Shown piece after piece: positions 51,972 to 61,400 of a stretch of DNA of 64,000 nucleotides (the stretch's first letter is position 1; the number at the start of each line of letters is the position of its first letter). The notes under the pieces were generated by a model. That model was given only the letters and a program-made list of their open reading frames with translations, was not told the origin of the DNA and did not search any database. The translations under genes were made by a program, and so were the position numbers. The stretch is from UBA10438 sp964432155 (GTDB lineage: Bacteria; Bacteroidota; Ignavibacteria; Kapaibacteriales; Kapaibacteriaceae): NCBI GenBank assembly GCA_964432155.1, contig CAYSMF010000004.1, positions 1-64,000 of the forward strand, read 5' to 3'.

Positions 51972-53200
51972 TGTATCTCCGCATCCTCGTCGCATTCCTC
52001 ATCGTGATCGCTGCGCTGCCGATGCATGCACAGGTCAAGTTTGGCATCGACAATCTCATCGATACAGACTTCGCCTTATTGCGTGGCAAGCGTGTTGTGC
52101 TTGTTACGCACGCAGCTGCGCGCACCTACCGCGGTACGACAACTGCCGAGGAGTTCCTGCAGCGAAAGGACGTCTCAACACTCCGTCTGCTTGCCCCAGA
52201 ACACGGTTTCTATGGCGTAGTACCTGCAGGTATCAGCGTTGCCGACGATACGGTGTTTCACACCCCCGTCGTTTCGCTCTATGGAAAGCTCCGCCGTCCC
52301 GACCGATCAATGATTACTGACGCAGACGTTGTTGTCGTGGATCTTCAAGACATCGGCGTGCGGTCGTACACCTACATCTCCACGATGGTTGAGGTCCTCG
52401 AAGCCTGTGCAGAGAATAGCATCCGATGCATGATACTTGATCGCCCCAATCCACTCGGCGGCACGATTGTGCAGGGCAACCTTCCTGATGACGAGTTGCG
52501 CTCGTTCATCGGACGTATCCCTATCCCCTACGTGCACGGCATGACCATGGGCGAACTCGCAACAATGGTGAACGAGAAGGGGTGGCTCGGTGTCGGACCG
52601 CAAGGCGTTGCGCGTGAGTGCAATCTGACGGTCGTCAAATGCAAGCGTTGGAAGCGATCCATGACGTGGGAGGAAATACAACGCCCATGGTATCCAACAT
52701 CGCCGAATATTCCGAGCGTGCACGCCATTCGTGGATACGTTCTCACGGGGATGGTAGGCGAGCTCGGCGCATGTTCAATCGGCATGGGAACATCGACACC
52801 GTTCACGCTCTTGGGTGGACAAGGATTCCCTGATGACTCGCTGCTCGTCGTGCATCTCCGTCGCTATGGCGTGATTGCCGCACGCGCGCGATTCAAGCCA
52901 TCGACAGGCAAGTTCGCATCCTCGATTTGTGACGGCTACCACTTGCTGCCGCAGGGGGCGTGGCAACCATACAACGCAGCACTCACGGTGCTATGGCGCG
53001 TCCGCACTCAGTTTCCTGAAGCCTTCCCGGATTCTCTCGCTACGCTCAAGCATGGCATCATGTTCGCCAAAGCGTGTGGTAGCGCCGATCTTGTACAGGC
53101 GCTCATTCGAGGCGCAACACTCGGCGAGCTCGAGCGCATCGGACGCCGTGGTGTCGATGTGTTTGTCGAACAGCGACGTCAGTTCCTGCTCTACGATTAA
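51968..53200 (+). CDS. NamZ-like exo-beta-N-acetylmuramidase (DUF1343)
   Basis: The 410-residue protein has a signal peptide (cleavage after LPMHAQ) and the DUF1343 pattern: FGIDNLI, LAPEHGFYG, VVVDLQDIGVRSYTYISTM, ILDRPNPLGG, PYVHGMTMGELA and TPFTLLGGQGF. Members characterised as NamZ release MurNAc from the ends of peptidoglycan glycan strands. It therefore probably acts in the periplasm or outside. The first ATG overlaps the xerD stop; a second ATG follows at once. The stop overlaps that of the convergent NAGPA-domain gene by 4 bases. Confidence 0.87.
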   Translation: MMYLRILVAFLIVIAALPMHAQVKFGIDNLIDTDFALLRGKRVVLVTHAAARTYRGTTTAEEFLQRKDVSTLRLLAPEHGFYGVVPAGISVADDTVFHTPVVSLYGKLRRPDRSMITDADVVVVDLQDIGVRSYTYISTMVEVLEACAENSIRCMILDRPNPLGGTIVQGNLPDDELRSFIGRIPIPYVHGMTMGELATMVNEKGWLGVGPQGVARECNLTVVKCKRWKRSMTWEEIQRPWYPTSPNIPSVHAIRGYVLTGMVGELGACSIGMGTSTPFTLLGGQGFPDDSLLVVHLRRYGVIAARARFKPSTGKFASSICDGYHLLPQGAWQPYNAALTVLWRVRTQFPEAFPDSLATLKHGIMFAKACGSADLVQALIRGATLGELERIGRRGVDVFVEQRRQFLLYD

Positions 53201-54717
53201 CGCGGCGTACGAAGGATCTTCGACAGCTGCACGACGCCGATGCCGAGTCCAACACGACGTGTAAGCGGATCCTCTCCATCGAAGAACACGTGATCGTTCT
53301 CCACGACCATTCCCGTGGAGCCACCACCATCAAGGTTCATTGCCTGATAGCATCCCAGAAGTGCCATCACCTTTGCCGTCTGCTGCAATGTGGCACCAGA
53401 CGTCCCACGACCGGGATCATCGGCTTGAATGGCAACGATCATAATGCGGTTACCGCTTCGGTCGGTACCAAGTGCTGTACGAGCAAGGTTGTGACTGATA
53501 AACCTCTTCCCTGTTGATCCCTCCAGCTGTGCCTCGTGCTTCGCTGTGCCGTCGCGTACAAGACGTGGAGTTCCAGAGACGGCATTCATGAAACGGACAT
53601 TGGAGTGAACATTCGTTTTGTACGTAAGCATCAGCGTGTCACCAATCCGAGGCGCTGCACCAGATAGGAACATGCTGCGAGGCATGGAGATTACCGCTCC
53701 ACGCAATGGCATCGCCACCGTTCCCGAGTCGATTCCCAGAATTGCACACGGAATCTGTGTGTTGATCGACGGAAGGCGCAGATACCGCACCCGAATCTTG
53801 ACCATCGGATACTCTGTGGACGCTTCACGCTGTGCACGCGCAACTTCACCGCGAAGGACTTCCTTCGTTAACTCGAGTTCCGTGGAGTCACGTTCGGCAA
53901 AGACTGAGTCCTTCACAGCCTCGTAGAAGGCCTTTTCAATCTCTTTCGCATTCACATGCGGAATCCGATCGCCGCCATAACTGTTGTACACAACCACACC
54001 GTCATCTTCACGTCGATTCACCGTCGAGACTGCATAGGAACGTCCCGCGAATGCAACAGAGCCAGTGATTGCGAAGGTGTCGATCGTGAGCTGACTGCGT
54101 ACGTCGAGGAAGCCGCTGGTCCATTTCTTGTAGCGGTTCATCTCCACCACCTCACCGTCGATCACACACGGTCCAATCATGGTGTTGCGAACAGCACGCC
54201 AGAAATTGCCATTGACCAATGCGAACAGCTTGTTGTCCGTACCCGACTCATATCGTCGGTAGAGCTCGCCGAGTCGTTCGAGGCCGGCACCATGGTCCTC
54301 TCCCTTAATCAAGCGCACCGCCGTCCCTGGAAGGGTCCGATCCATGGATACCACATGGGCAACCACGGGTCGTGAGCCATTCGAGCGATACATCGTGTAC
54401 CGCACGCCCGGCGCTAAGTCACGCTCACGGATACTCGACAGACTTGAAATCGGCACCTCACGTCCGCGGGAGCGTGCTCGCCCCCTGCTCTTCGACGACG
54501 CCTTACGCTTCGATCGTGTGGATGCACCAGCCTTTTTCGATGTCCGGCCTTGCCCCTTGCTGGTTGTCCGCTGCGCGCGCTGGGCCGTGGCGGCCTTCTT
54601 CTTCGGTTTACGCTGGACTGCACCATCAACCTCTGGAATGCCGATGGCGAAGCAGAGGAGCATCCACAGAAGGAAGGCGATACGATGATGCAGCGATATG
54701 GAGCGAAGGGATGGCAC
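53197..54717 (-). CDS. Exported NAGPA-domain phosphodiester glycosidase with basic N-terminal tract
   Basis: The 506-residue protein has an N-terminal signal-like helix (IAFLLWMLLCFAIGI), then about 55 residues (36-90) that are almost entirely Lys, Arg, Ser, Ala, Gly and Thr, then a DUF2233/NAGPA-type domain with FALVNGNFW, TALGTDRSGNRIMIVAIQ, MNLDGGGSTGMV and NDHVFFDGE. The domain family includes the uncovering enzyme that removes GlcNAc from phosphodiesters and bacterial exopolysaccharide glycosidases. The GTG at 54717 has no SD; a TAATATTTG sequence lies a few bases upstream. The basic tract could bind nucleic acid, LPS or teichoic-like polymers (inference). Confidence 0.82.
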   Translation of the reverse strand: MPSLRSISLHHRIAFLLWMLLCFAIGIPEVDGAVQRKPKKKAATAQRAQRTTSKGQGRTSKKAGASTRSKRKASSKSRGRARSRGREVPISSLSSIRERDLAPGVRYTMYRSNGSRPVVAHVVSMDRTLPGTAVRLIKGEDHGAGLERLGELYRRYESGTDNKLFALVNGNFWRAVRNTMIGPCVIDGEVVEMNRYKKWTSGFLDVRSQLTIDTFAITGSVAFAGRSYAVSTVNRREDDGVVVYNSYGGDRIPHVNAKEIEKAFYEAVKDSVFAERDSTELELTKEVLRGEVARAQREASTEYPMVKIRVRYLRLPSINTQIPCAILGIDSGTVAMPLRGAVISMPRSMFLSGAAPRIGDTLMLTYKTNVHSNVRFMNAVSGTPRLVRDGTAKHEAQLEGSTGKRFISHNLARTALGTDRSGNRIMIVAIQADDPGRGTSGATLQQTAKVMALLGCYQAMNLDGGGSTGMVVENDHVFFDGEDPLTRRVGLGIGVVQLSKILRTPR

Positions 54718-54781
54718 GAACCAACAAATATTACGATCCTCTGGCGAGGAGCCAACCGGAGTTATTCACACAAACGCATCG

Positions 54782-54789
54782 TAATTTTG
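54782..54789 (+). promoter_or_regulatory. TAATTTTG promoter box, near-leaderless (crotonase copy 3)
   Basis: A perfect TAnnTTTG match with 5 bases (CAGCC) before ATG 54795 and no Shine-Dalgarno sequence. The 77-base divergent gap also serves the NAGPA-domain gene on the other strand. Confidence 0.6.
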
Positions 54790-54794
54790 CAGCC

Positions 54795-55574
54795 ATGAAC
54801 GATACCGTACTCCTCTCGCGTGACAACGGCGTTGCCGTCCTCACAATTAACCGACCAGATAAACTCAATGCGCTGAACAGTGATGTTCTTGATGCGCTCG
54901 AGGCACACATTGCAACAGCAGTAGAAGATCGATCAGTGCGTTGCATCGTTGTGACTGGGTCTGGACCGAAGGCGTTCGCTGCCGGTGCCGACATCGCGCA
55001 ACTCCACACCAACGACGCCTACAGCGGTCGGTTGTTTGCAGAGCGTGGTCAGCGCGTGTTTGCCGCGCTCGAGCGCAGCGCAAAGCCAGTTATCGCAGCC
55101 GTAAACGGCTTCGCTCTTGGTGGCGGATGCGAACTCGCAATGGCCTGCCACATGCGCTTCGCATCGGAGACGGCAAAGTTTGGTCAGCCAGAGATCAACC
55201 TCGGCATCATCCCTGGTTATGGTGGCACGCAACGACTGCCTCGTCTCGTCGGCATTGCGAAGGCGTACGAGCTCGTGTTAGGGGGCGATATGATCACGGC
55301 ACAAGAGGCACATCGTATCGGTCTTGTCAATCGTGTGTACCCAGCCGACGAACTTCTTGGAGCAACTGTCGCATTTGCCGAGACACTTGCAGCGAAGGCA
55401 CCGCTCGCACTCACTGCATGCTTGGAAGCAGTGCAAATCTCAGGCGACACGTCACTTCTTGAAGGACTTCACGCCGAAGCCAATCTATTCGGTCGCATCT
55501 GCGGTACCGACGACTTCAAAGAAGGTACCGATGCGTTCCTTAACAAGCGCAGCGCTTCGTTTACTGGGAAGTAA
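54795..55574 (+). CDS. Enoyl-CoA hydratase (crotonase family, copy 3)
   Basis: The 259-residue protein resembles copy 1 at 47327, with both hydratase glutamates (GGGCELAM, FGQPEINLGIIPGYGGTQRL) and FAAGADIAQL for the oxyanion hole. It hydrates trans-2-enoyl-CoA. The ATG at 54795 fits the family N-terminus and lies right after a promoter box; the frame is open far upstream, antisense to the NAGPA gene, so the longer form is rejected. waaA follows after 5 bases, probably on the same transcript. Confidence 0.92.
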   Translation: MNDTVLLSRDNGVAVLTINRPDKLNALNSDVLDALEAHIATAVEDRSVRCIVVTGSGPKAFAAGADIAQLHTNDAYSGRLFAERGQRVFAALERSAKPVIAAVNGFALGGGCELAMACHMRFASETAKFGQPEINLGIIPGYGGTQRLPRLVGIAKAYELVLGGDMITAQEAHRIGLVNRVYPADELLGATVAFAETLAAKAPLALTACLEAVQISGDTSLLEGLHAEANLFGRICGTDDFKEGTDAFLNKRSASFTGK

Positions 55575-55579
55575 GCAGC

Positions 55580-56821
55580 ATGTCGCTGCCACGCTGGTAT
55601 CCCATCGCAGCACCGATGCTCACAAGCATCGTGCGCGGCGTGGCACGTTGGGTTCTTCCGAAGCTCCGTGAACGCATCGAGCATGCGGCACAACATCGCT
55701 CGAGTATTCCTGCTCGCACTCCGTCGCGACGACGCGTTCTTGTGCATGCTGCTTCGATGGGCGAACTGGAACAATGCGTCCCAATCATTGACGCGCTTGT
55801 TGCACAGGATGCGTCACTGGAGATCATCGTCTCGTGCTCATCACCCTCGGGGATGCGACATGCGTTGACACTGCGTCAATGCACGGCTGCCGTGTATCAT
55901 CCATTCGAATCAGCGACTGACGTAGTGTCGTTTCTCGACATTGTGCGTCCCGACGCTGTTGCCATCGACCGTTATGATGTTTGGCCCTTGTTCGTGGACG
56001 AATTGCACCGACGAGCGATTCCAATTACGCTGATCAATGCAACGTTTCCATCGGCGGCACGTTCAATACTCCTTCGCTCAGTCATTGCCACGACCTACTC
56101 GCAGCTGTCGCAGATCACAGCCGTCACGAGCGACGATGCTCGTTTGCTGAGCGAGTTCACTGGCCGATCAATCACGGTGCTTCCGGATTCGCGTGTCGAT
56201 CGCATTCTGCAGCGCGTTGCATCTGCTCGAGAGACGTTTAAACATCTACAGCGTTCAACGCCAACAATGATCGTCGGAAGCTCATGGGATGCCGACATCG
56301 ACATTCTTATGCCTGCGATCTCGGATCTCGATGCGCAGACACTACGGGTTATTGTTGTTCCTCACGAACCATCCGAGACTACGCTGTCCAAGATTGAATC
56401 TACCCTGCCCTGCACGCGGCTATCGCGCACGACATCGAGCACCGAGGGACATATCGTGGTTGACAGTGTCGGTGCGCTCTTATCGCTCTATGCTCTAGCC
56501 TCAGCTGCCTACGTTGGTGGTGGCTTTGGCGCTGGGGTACACAGTGTTCTTGAACCGGCAGGTTACGGGATTCCCCTCGCGTGCGGTCCGCGTATCGAAC
56601 GCTCACGCGACGCCGCTGATCTCCTCGCAGTTGGTGCTTGTACAGTTGTATCGACACCTGAACAGGTGAAGCAGTGGATGAACGACGTGGTTCTGAACGC
56701 ACAAGAACGTCAGCGAATCGGTCGTATTGCGCAGTCCTATGTCGCATCACGATCTGGTTCGAGCCAGCGATATGCTCACGAGATCTATCGCATCGTTAGC
56801 GAGCAATCACCAGCGGCATAG
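55580..56821 (+). CDS. waaA: 3-deoxy-D-manno-octulosonic acid (Kdo) transferase
   Basis: The 413-residue GT-B enzyme (family GT30) adds Kdo from CMP-Kdo to lipid A precursor at the inner membrane. Landmarks are an N-terminal anchor region, HAASMGELEQ (family HAASVGE with the general-base Glu), RYDVWPLFV in place of ETELWP, VGSSWDAD, PHEPSE and the C-terminal GGGFGAGVHSVLEPAGYGIP. The presence of this gene supports a lipopolysaccharide-type outer membrane. It overlaps the convergent dehydrogenase-like gene by 26 bases. Confidence 0.92.
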   Translation: MSLPRWYPIAAPMLTSIVRGVARWVLPKLRERIEHAAQHRSSIPARTPSRRRVLVHAASMGELEQCVPIIDALVAQDASLEIIVSCSSPSGMRHALTLRQCTAAVYHPFESATDVVSFLDIVRPDAVAIDRYDVWPLFVDELHRRAIPITLINATFPSAARSILLRSVIATTYSQLSQITAVTSDDARLLSEFTGRSITVLPDSRVDRILQRVASARETFKHLQRSTPTMIVGSSWDADIDILMPAISDLDAQTLRVIVVPHEPSETTLSKIESTLPCTRLSRTTSSTEGHIVVDSVGALLSLYALASAAYVGGGFGAGVHSVLEPAGYGIPLACGPRIERSRDAADLLAVGACTVVSTPEQVKQWMNDVVLNAQERQRIGRIAQSYVASRSGSSQRYAHEIYRIVSEQSPAA

Positions 56822-58313
56822 ACAGCGTTGGGCGTTGATGACGAGACACACGCACAACGTACACGCCCTGGCTTAGGGCGCTGACTGAAACCAGCGGCTC
56901 GTCGGTCGCAGCAACAAGCTCTGCAACGGTTCTCCCGTGTACGTCGATCACAGCAACGTGATCACCGATCTGCGCATGATGCACACGCACACTTGTGGAT
57001 GCTGGATTCGGTGATAGCTCGCGTGGCATCGCCGAATGATCTTCGCGCATCGAGACGATGCTCGGCGGCGTAAGCTTAATCACCATGTTCTTGATGTCGT
57101 CAGACGAAACATACACGCTTCCGTCGGCAGCAAGCGCGAGCCCCACCGGACGTGCCCAGCGTGTAGCAGCATCATTTGTATCTGAAATGAAACCAGTACA
57201 GAAGTCATACACGGCATTCGCTATCGTGTCTTCGTCGCTGTCAAATTCGAGACGTACAATCTTCGCACCGCTCGGTGGAGTTCGATTCCATGAGCCACGC
57301 ATTGCCATGAATGCTGAGTGACGGTAGGCACGAATCGGAGTCTGCTCAACAAATACCAGTGCCATCGGAGCAGAGTGCGCATCAACGAGAGCGGCTGGAG
57401 GTCGCATCGCATTCAGATCGGCTGTATCCTGTCGCGTCAACGGCAAGAGATCGCCGTACTCTCCAGTGAGGTTAAAGATCCGACGATAGTGGTAGGCGAA
57501 AGGATATCCATAAAATCCGTCCTCACGAACGATGTCGACCCACTCGGGTGGGATGTTATTCCCTTGGTTGTCACTGCCGTTATTGTTCGCCCAGAGCCTT
57601 CCGGTGCGGGGGTGAAGCGTCATACCGACTGCATTGCGAACTCCACGTGCATACACTCTCCGACCCGTTCCATCATACGCGTACTCTTCGATAACAGCAC
57701 GGTTCGTTTCACGATCTGCGTTACCTCGAGAGCCGACGCTCAAGTAAAGCTTCATCGCGTTAGTGTCAATCACCAATGTTCGTGTGCGGTGACCACCACC
57801 AATCTGATTGGGCTGCGATGACTTGTCGACAATCGTCGCACGTTGATCAAACACATACGTCGATGGGTCTGACCGCCACAGTTTTACAATACCTGCCTCT
57901 TGTGCAACGAACATCGTATCACGGTAAAACCTCACGTCGTGACCAGTCGAGAAACCTCGTGCAGCCACAATGACTGTATCAGCTATCCCATCGCGATCGG
58001 CATCTGGCAGCGCAACAACATTGTTGCGATTCATGTTTGCCACAAAGAGCACTGAATCCGGACCCCATGCCATGAAGCGGGGCTTCAACAGATCACTTCC
58101 AGCTGCAAACACTGAAGCTGTCCATCCCGGTGGAAGGCGAAGTCGCTGCCGCACTGAATCGATGTTTATTGACCGATACTTGGTCGGCATCACGACAGCT
58201 GTCGACACAAGTCCATCTGTCACTTTGGGTGTCCATGGAATCGTTCCTGGCTCTTGACCAGCGGCGACAGTGAATGCGCTCAGCAAGACGATTGCGGTAG
58301 CGATGTGAATCAT
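56796..58313 (-). CDS. Secreted PQQ-dependent glucose/sorbosone dehydrogenase-like beta-propeller with T9SS tail
   Basis: The 505-residue protein has a signal peptide (cleavage after VAAGQ), a six-bladed propeller of the glucose/sorbosone dehydrogenase type (about 55-415: LPPGWTASVFAAG, ALPDADRDGIAD, IGGGHRTRTLVID, YARGVRNAVGMTLHP, EDGFYGYPF, GSWNRTPPSG) and a C-terminal sorting domain (LSPNPASTSVRVH, ALSQGVYVVRV, LVIAR). Enzymes of this fold oxidise sugars with bound PQQ and calcium, but many homologues have no proven activity. GGAG lies 5 bases before the ATG. Confidence 0.87.
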   Translation of the reverse strand: MIHIATAIVLLSAFTVAAGQEPGTIPWTPKVTDGLVSTAVVMPTKYRSINIDSVRQRLRLPPGWTASVFAAGSDLLKPRFMAWGPDSVLFVANMNRNNVVALPDADRDGIADTVIVAARGFSTGHDVRFYRDTMFVAQEAGIVKLWRSDPSTYVFDQRATIVDKSSQPNQIGGGHRTRTLVIDTNAMKLYLSVGSRGNADRETNRAVIEEYAYDGTGRRVYARGVRNAVGMTLHPRTGRLWANNNGSDNQGNNIPPEWVDIVREDGFYGYPFAYHYRRIFNLTGEYGDLLPLTRQDTADLNAMRPPAALVDAHSAPMALVFVEQTPIRAYRHSAFMAMRGSWNRTPPSGAKIVRLEFDSDEDTIANAVYDFCTGFISDTNDAATRWARPVGLALAADGSVYVSSDDIKNMVIKLTPPSIVSMREDHSAMPRELSPNPASTSVRVHHAQIGDHVAVIDVHGRTVAELVAATDEPLVSVSALSQGVYVVRVSRHQRPTLSMPLVIAR

Positions 58314-58347
58314 ACTATCTCCAGTGTGCGGATATCCGTTACAACGA

Positions 58348-58383
58348 AACAGCCTCCTCCCGGAGTTCCGGAAGGAGGCTGTT
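58348..58383. terminator. Bidirectional hairpin after the large surface-protein gene
   Basis: An 11-base stem AACAGCCTCCT (58348-58358) pairs with AGGAGGCTGTT (58373-58383), with an inner CCGGA/TCCGG. It is 21 bases after the stop of the minus-strand gene ending at 58405. The minus-strand continuation TTTCGTTG is only mildly T-rich. Confidence 0.65.
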
Positions 58384-58404
58384 GAGAGAGCGTACTAACC
58401 GTAC

Positions 58405-61400
58405 TTACTTCACAACTGTCACTGTCTGTGGTTCGCTCGAGAACGGACCGCTGATGACGCGATAGAAGTACGTACCAGTTGGCAGGTTTGTGAAGTCTAC
58501 TGTCATCTCGTAGCTACCAGCTTGGAGCTTTTCGTCTACGAGTGTCTGAACTTCTTCACCCATGCTGTTGAACAACACGATACGTGTGTTAGCTGTGAGG
58601 CCAACCGAGTAGCTGATAACGCCTGAGCTCGAAACTGGGTTCGGGCGCATTGGCTTCACAGCATACTCGAAGTTGCCAAGAGCAACAAGGCGCGTTGTCG
58701 AAGCACATGGCATCGTGATCGTCACCTTACCAGGGATATCGCGGAAGAGTGTGTAGTCCTTGCGATCGCCTGACTTGTCATGGTCAACTGTGTATGTGTA
58801 GATGTTCAATGGTGATGTGAATGTACCTGCAACACCCTTGTCGAGGAATGCATCAAACTTCACGCTGAACACTGGTGTACCGTTGTTCTTCAGAGCCACT
58901 GGATTTGGACGCTCATCATAGAGGTCGATCTCAACAGAGTTCGATGCATCTGATGGCTTACCATTGATTGGTGTAGCACGGATTGTCCAACCTTCAGCTT
59001 GGAGACCTGCTGTGATGAAGTCAGCAGCGTTTACGCGTGGCTTCACAAGCTTTGGATCCCAGCTCAGACGAACGCGGAGCTCTGTCATACCAACAGCATC
59101 GAGTGCTTCTGGTGTAGCATTGAGTTCAACAGGGATGTTCACTGAAGCACCAGGTGCTACTGTGTACGAATCCTTGATGAGGTTCGTTGTCTCGAGGAAG
59201 AGACCGTTACCTGTGAGCTTTGCTGTCTTCGTCTTCGCAGCATTGCGATCGTCAGAGATCACAACTTCTGCTTCGAAGCGACCATCACGCCACATGATAC
59301 CTTGTGTCTTTGCCTTCTTTGTCCACTCGTTGTTTGCATCCTTAAGGTCTGATTGACCGTCGCGGAGCTTTGTAACGAAGTCTGGCATGAAGATGACAGG
59401 AACCGATACTTCTTGACCAGGGGCAACGTCGACGTACTGATCAACGATCACGAAACGTGACGCATCTGCACCTGTTGGCTGAGCAATGTTGTAGCGGATT
59501 GTCTGGTTCTCTGTGTGCTTGATGCGGATAGCCATGTCCTTCGTGTTGAAGACATACTGCTCAGCATCTGCATCTGTTACCGTGAACTCACCACCTTGAA
59601 CACGAGCTGTGATCTTGTAGGTAGGCTCGTATGTCGCCTGACCCTTTGTACCAACGTTTGTGCTGATGATGTATGGTGACTCAAATGTGCCTGATACCGA
59701 TGGATCGAAGCGCACTTGAAGTTCCATTGGTGCTTCACCTGGCTTGATAACCCATGGGTTAGCAGGTGTTGGAGCATTCAGGATTTCAAAGCGAGTTGCA
59801 GCGTCTGTGATCTTGATGTCCGTGATCACAACGTTGTATGTACCAGCTGGTGTACCTGTTGTTGGGTTCGACTGACCCATGAAGTGCTCGTTCGATACTG
59901 GGATCGAGAGAACCTTCGCTGCGTCACCAACATTCATTGTGCCTGGGAAGTCGAGGTCGGCACCCTTTACCTGTGGCTGCCATGCTGTTCCATCGAGAGC
60001 AGCAACAACTTCCTTCTTCGCGCCGTCAACACCTGTCGTCATGAAGGCAATTTCTGCCTTGTATGTACGCTCAGCTGCACGGTTTGCGAGTTCCGTTGGT
60101 ACGAATGCAACCGTTACATAGCGAGTTTGATTTGCAGCACCCTTAACGAGCTGCACTGGGAACGTACCAACATTGCCATTATCTACGATGCGGAAGCTTG
60201 ATGCATCTGCGCCGCGGATAACTGGTGCTTCGTACGTTACAGGCTGATCGCCGAGGTTCTCAAACGAAATGCGCTGTGTGTACTCATTGATGTTCTGCGA
60301 CTTCTGAACATTGTCGATCACGCGCTCAACCCAAGGTGTCGAGTATGCTTGAACGTTAACGTCGTTGCCAGAACCTGTGAGGACTGCGATGTTGTCGACG
60401 CCCGTTGCATTCGAGTAGAATGGAACGTCAACACGGTGTGGAACACCAACTTCTGTCTTCGGGCTGTATGTCACCTTGAAGTCGTATGTACCATTTGCTG
60501 GAATAGCAAGTGGGAAGGCCGACTTGAGTGGCTTGCCGTCCATCGTGACAGGGTTGAAGAACTTGCCATTGTTGCTTCCGTCGAGGAGCTTCTCATCGAA
60601 GCCTGTGACGTTCAATACAACACGGCTACCATTCTGGATAGAGACAACGCGCTCGATACCAGGTGTGCTTGCAGGAACTGTTCCCCAGTCTACGTCGCTG
60701 ACGTAGATCTTTGGCTCTTCACCACGAACACGAAGTTCAACTGTCTTCTGGTTGTAGCAGTCCAGTTCGCAGATCACTGTGTCAACCACAAGTGGAGCTG
60801 TCTTGATCTGTGCCGTTACCGTTACTTCACGTGATTCCGAAGGACCAAGTGTGATTGGGCCTGTTGGGTTTGTGAGGAAGATTTGATCGCCACCCATCAC
60901 GCGGATCTTGCGGATGTTGACTGGACGGTCTGTCTTCTCATTCTTGATCGTGAACGTCATCGATGTTGGCGTGTTGAATGGAATCGTACCGAAGTCGAGC
61001 TTCGATGGAGTCCAGCTGATCTTGTCTGCGACATATGTATATGTCTTCTCGACATACTTACCTGAGCGCGAGACAACACGGATCGTCGCTGTAGCATCCT
61101 TCGTCTTGTCAAGGACCTTGACTTCGAACGTTACCTTCTTGTCGCCGCTTGTGAATTCTTCATCCACGACGAGTTCGTAGTTGTTCAGGTCTTCTGGGTA
61201 AACCGCGAAGATCGAACCGCATGATGTGTTTTCTGGAAGGATCTTGCCTTCACCCTTTACGTCACCGCAAAGGAGCTCTTCCTTGACTGACAACGAGTCG
61301 TCGCAAGGAATTGTCATGTCGATCGAGATTGGAGTACCGTATGCGCGACCTTGCTGGAGACCGTCAAGCGAACCGTAGTTCCAAGCTGCCCAGCGGACGT

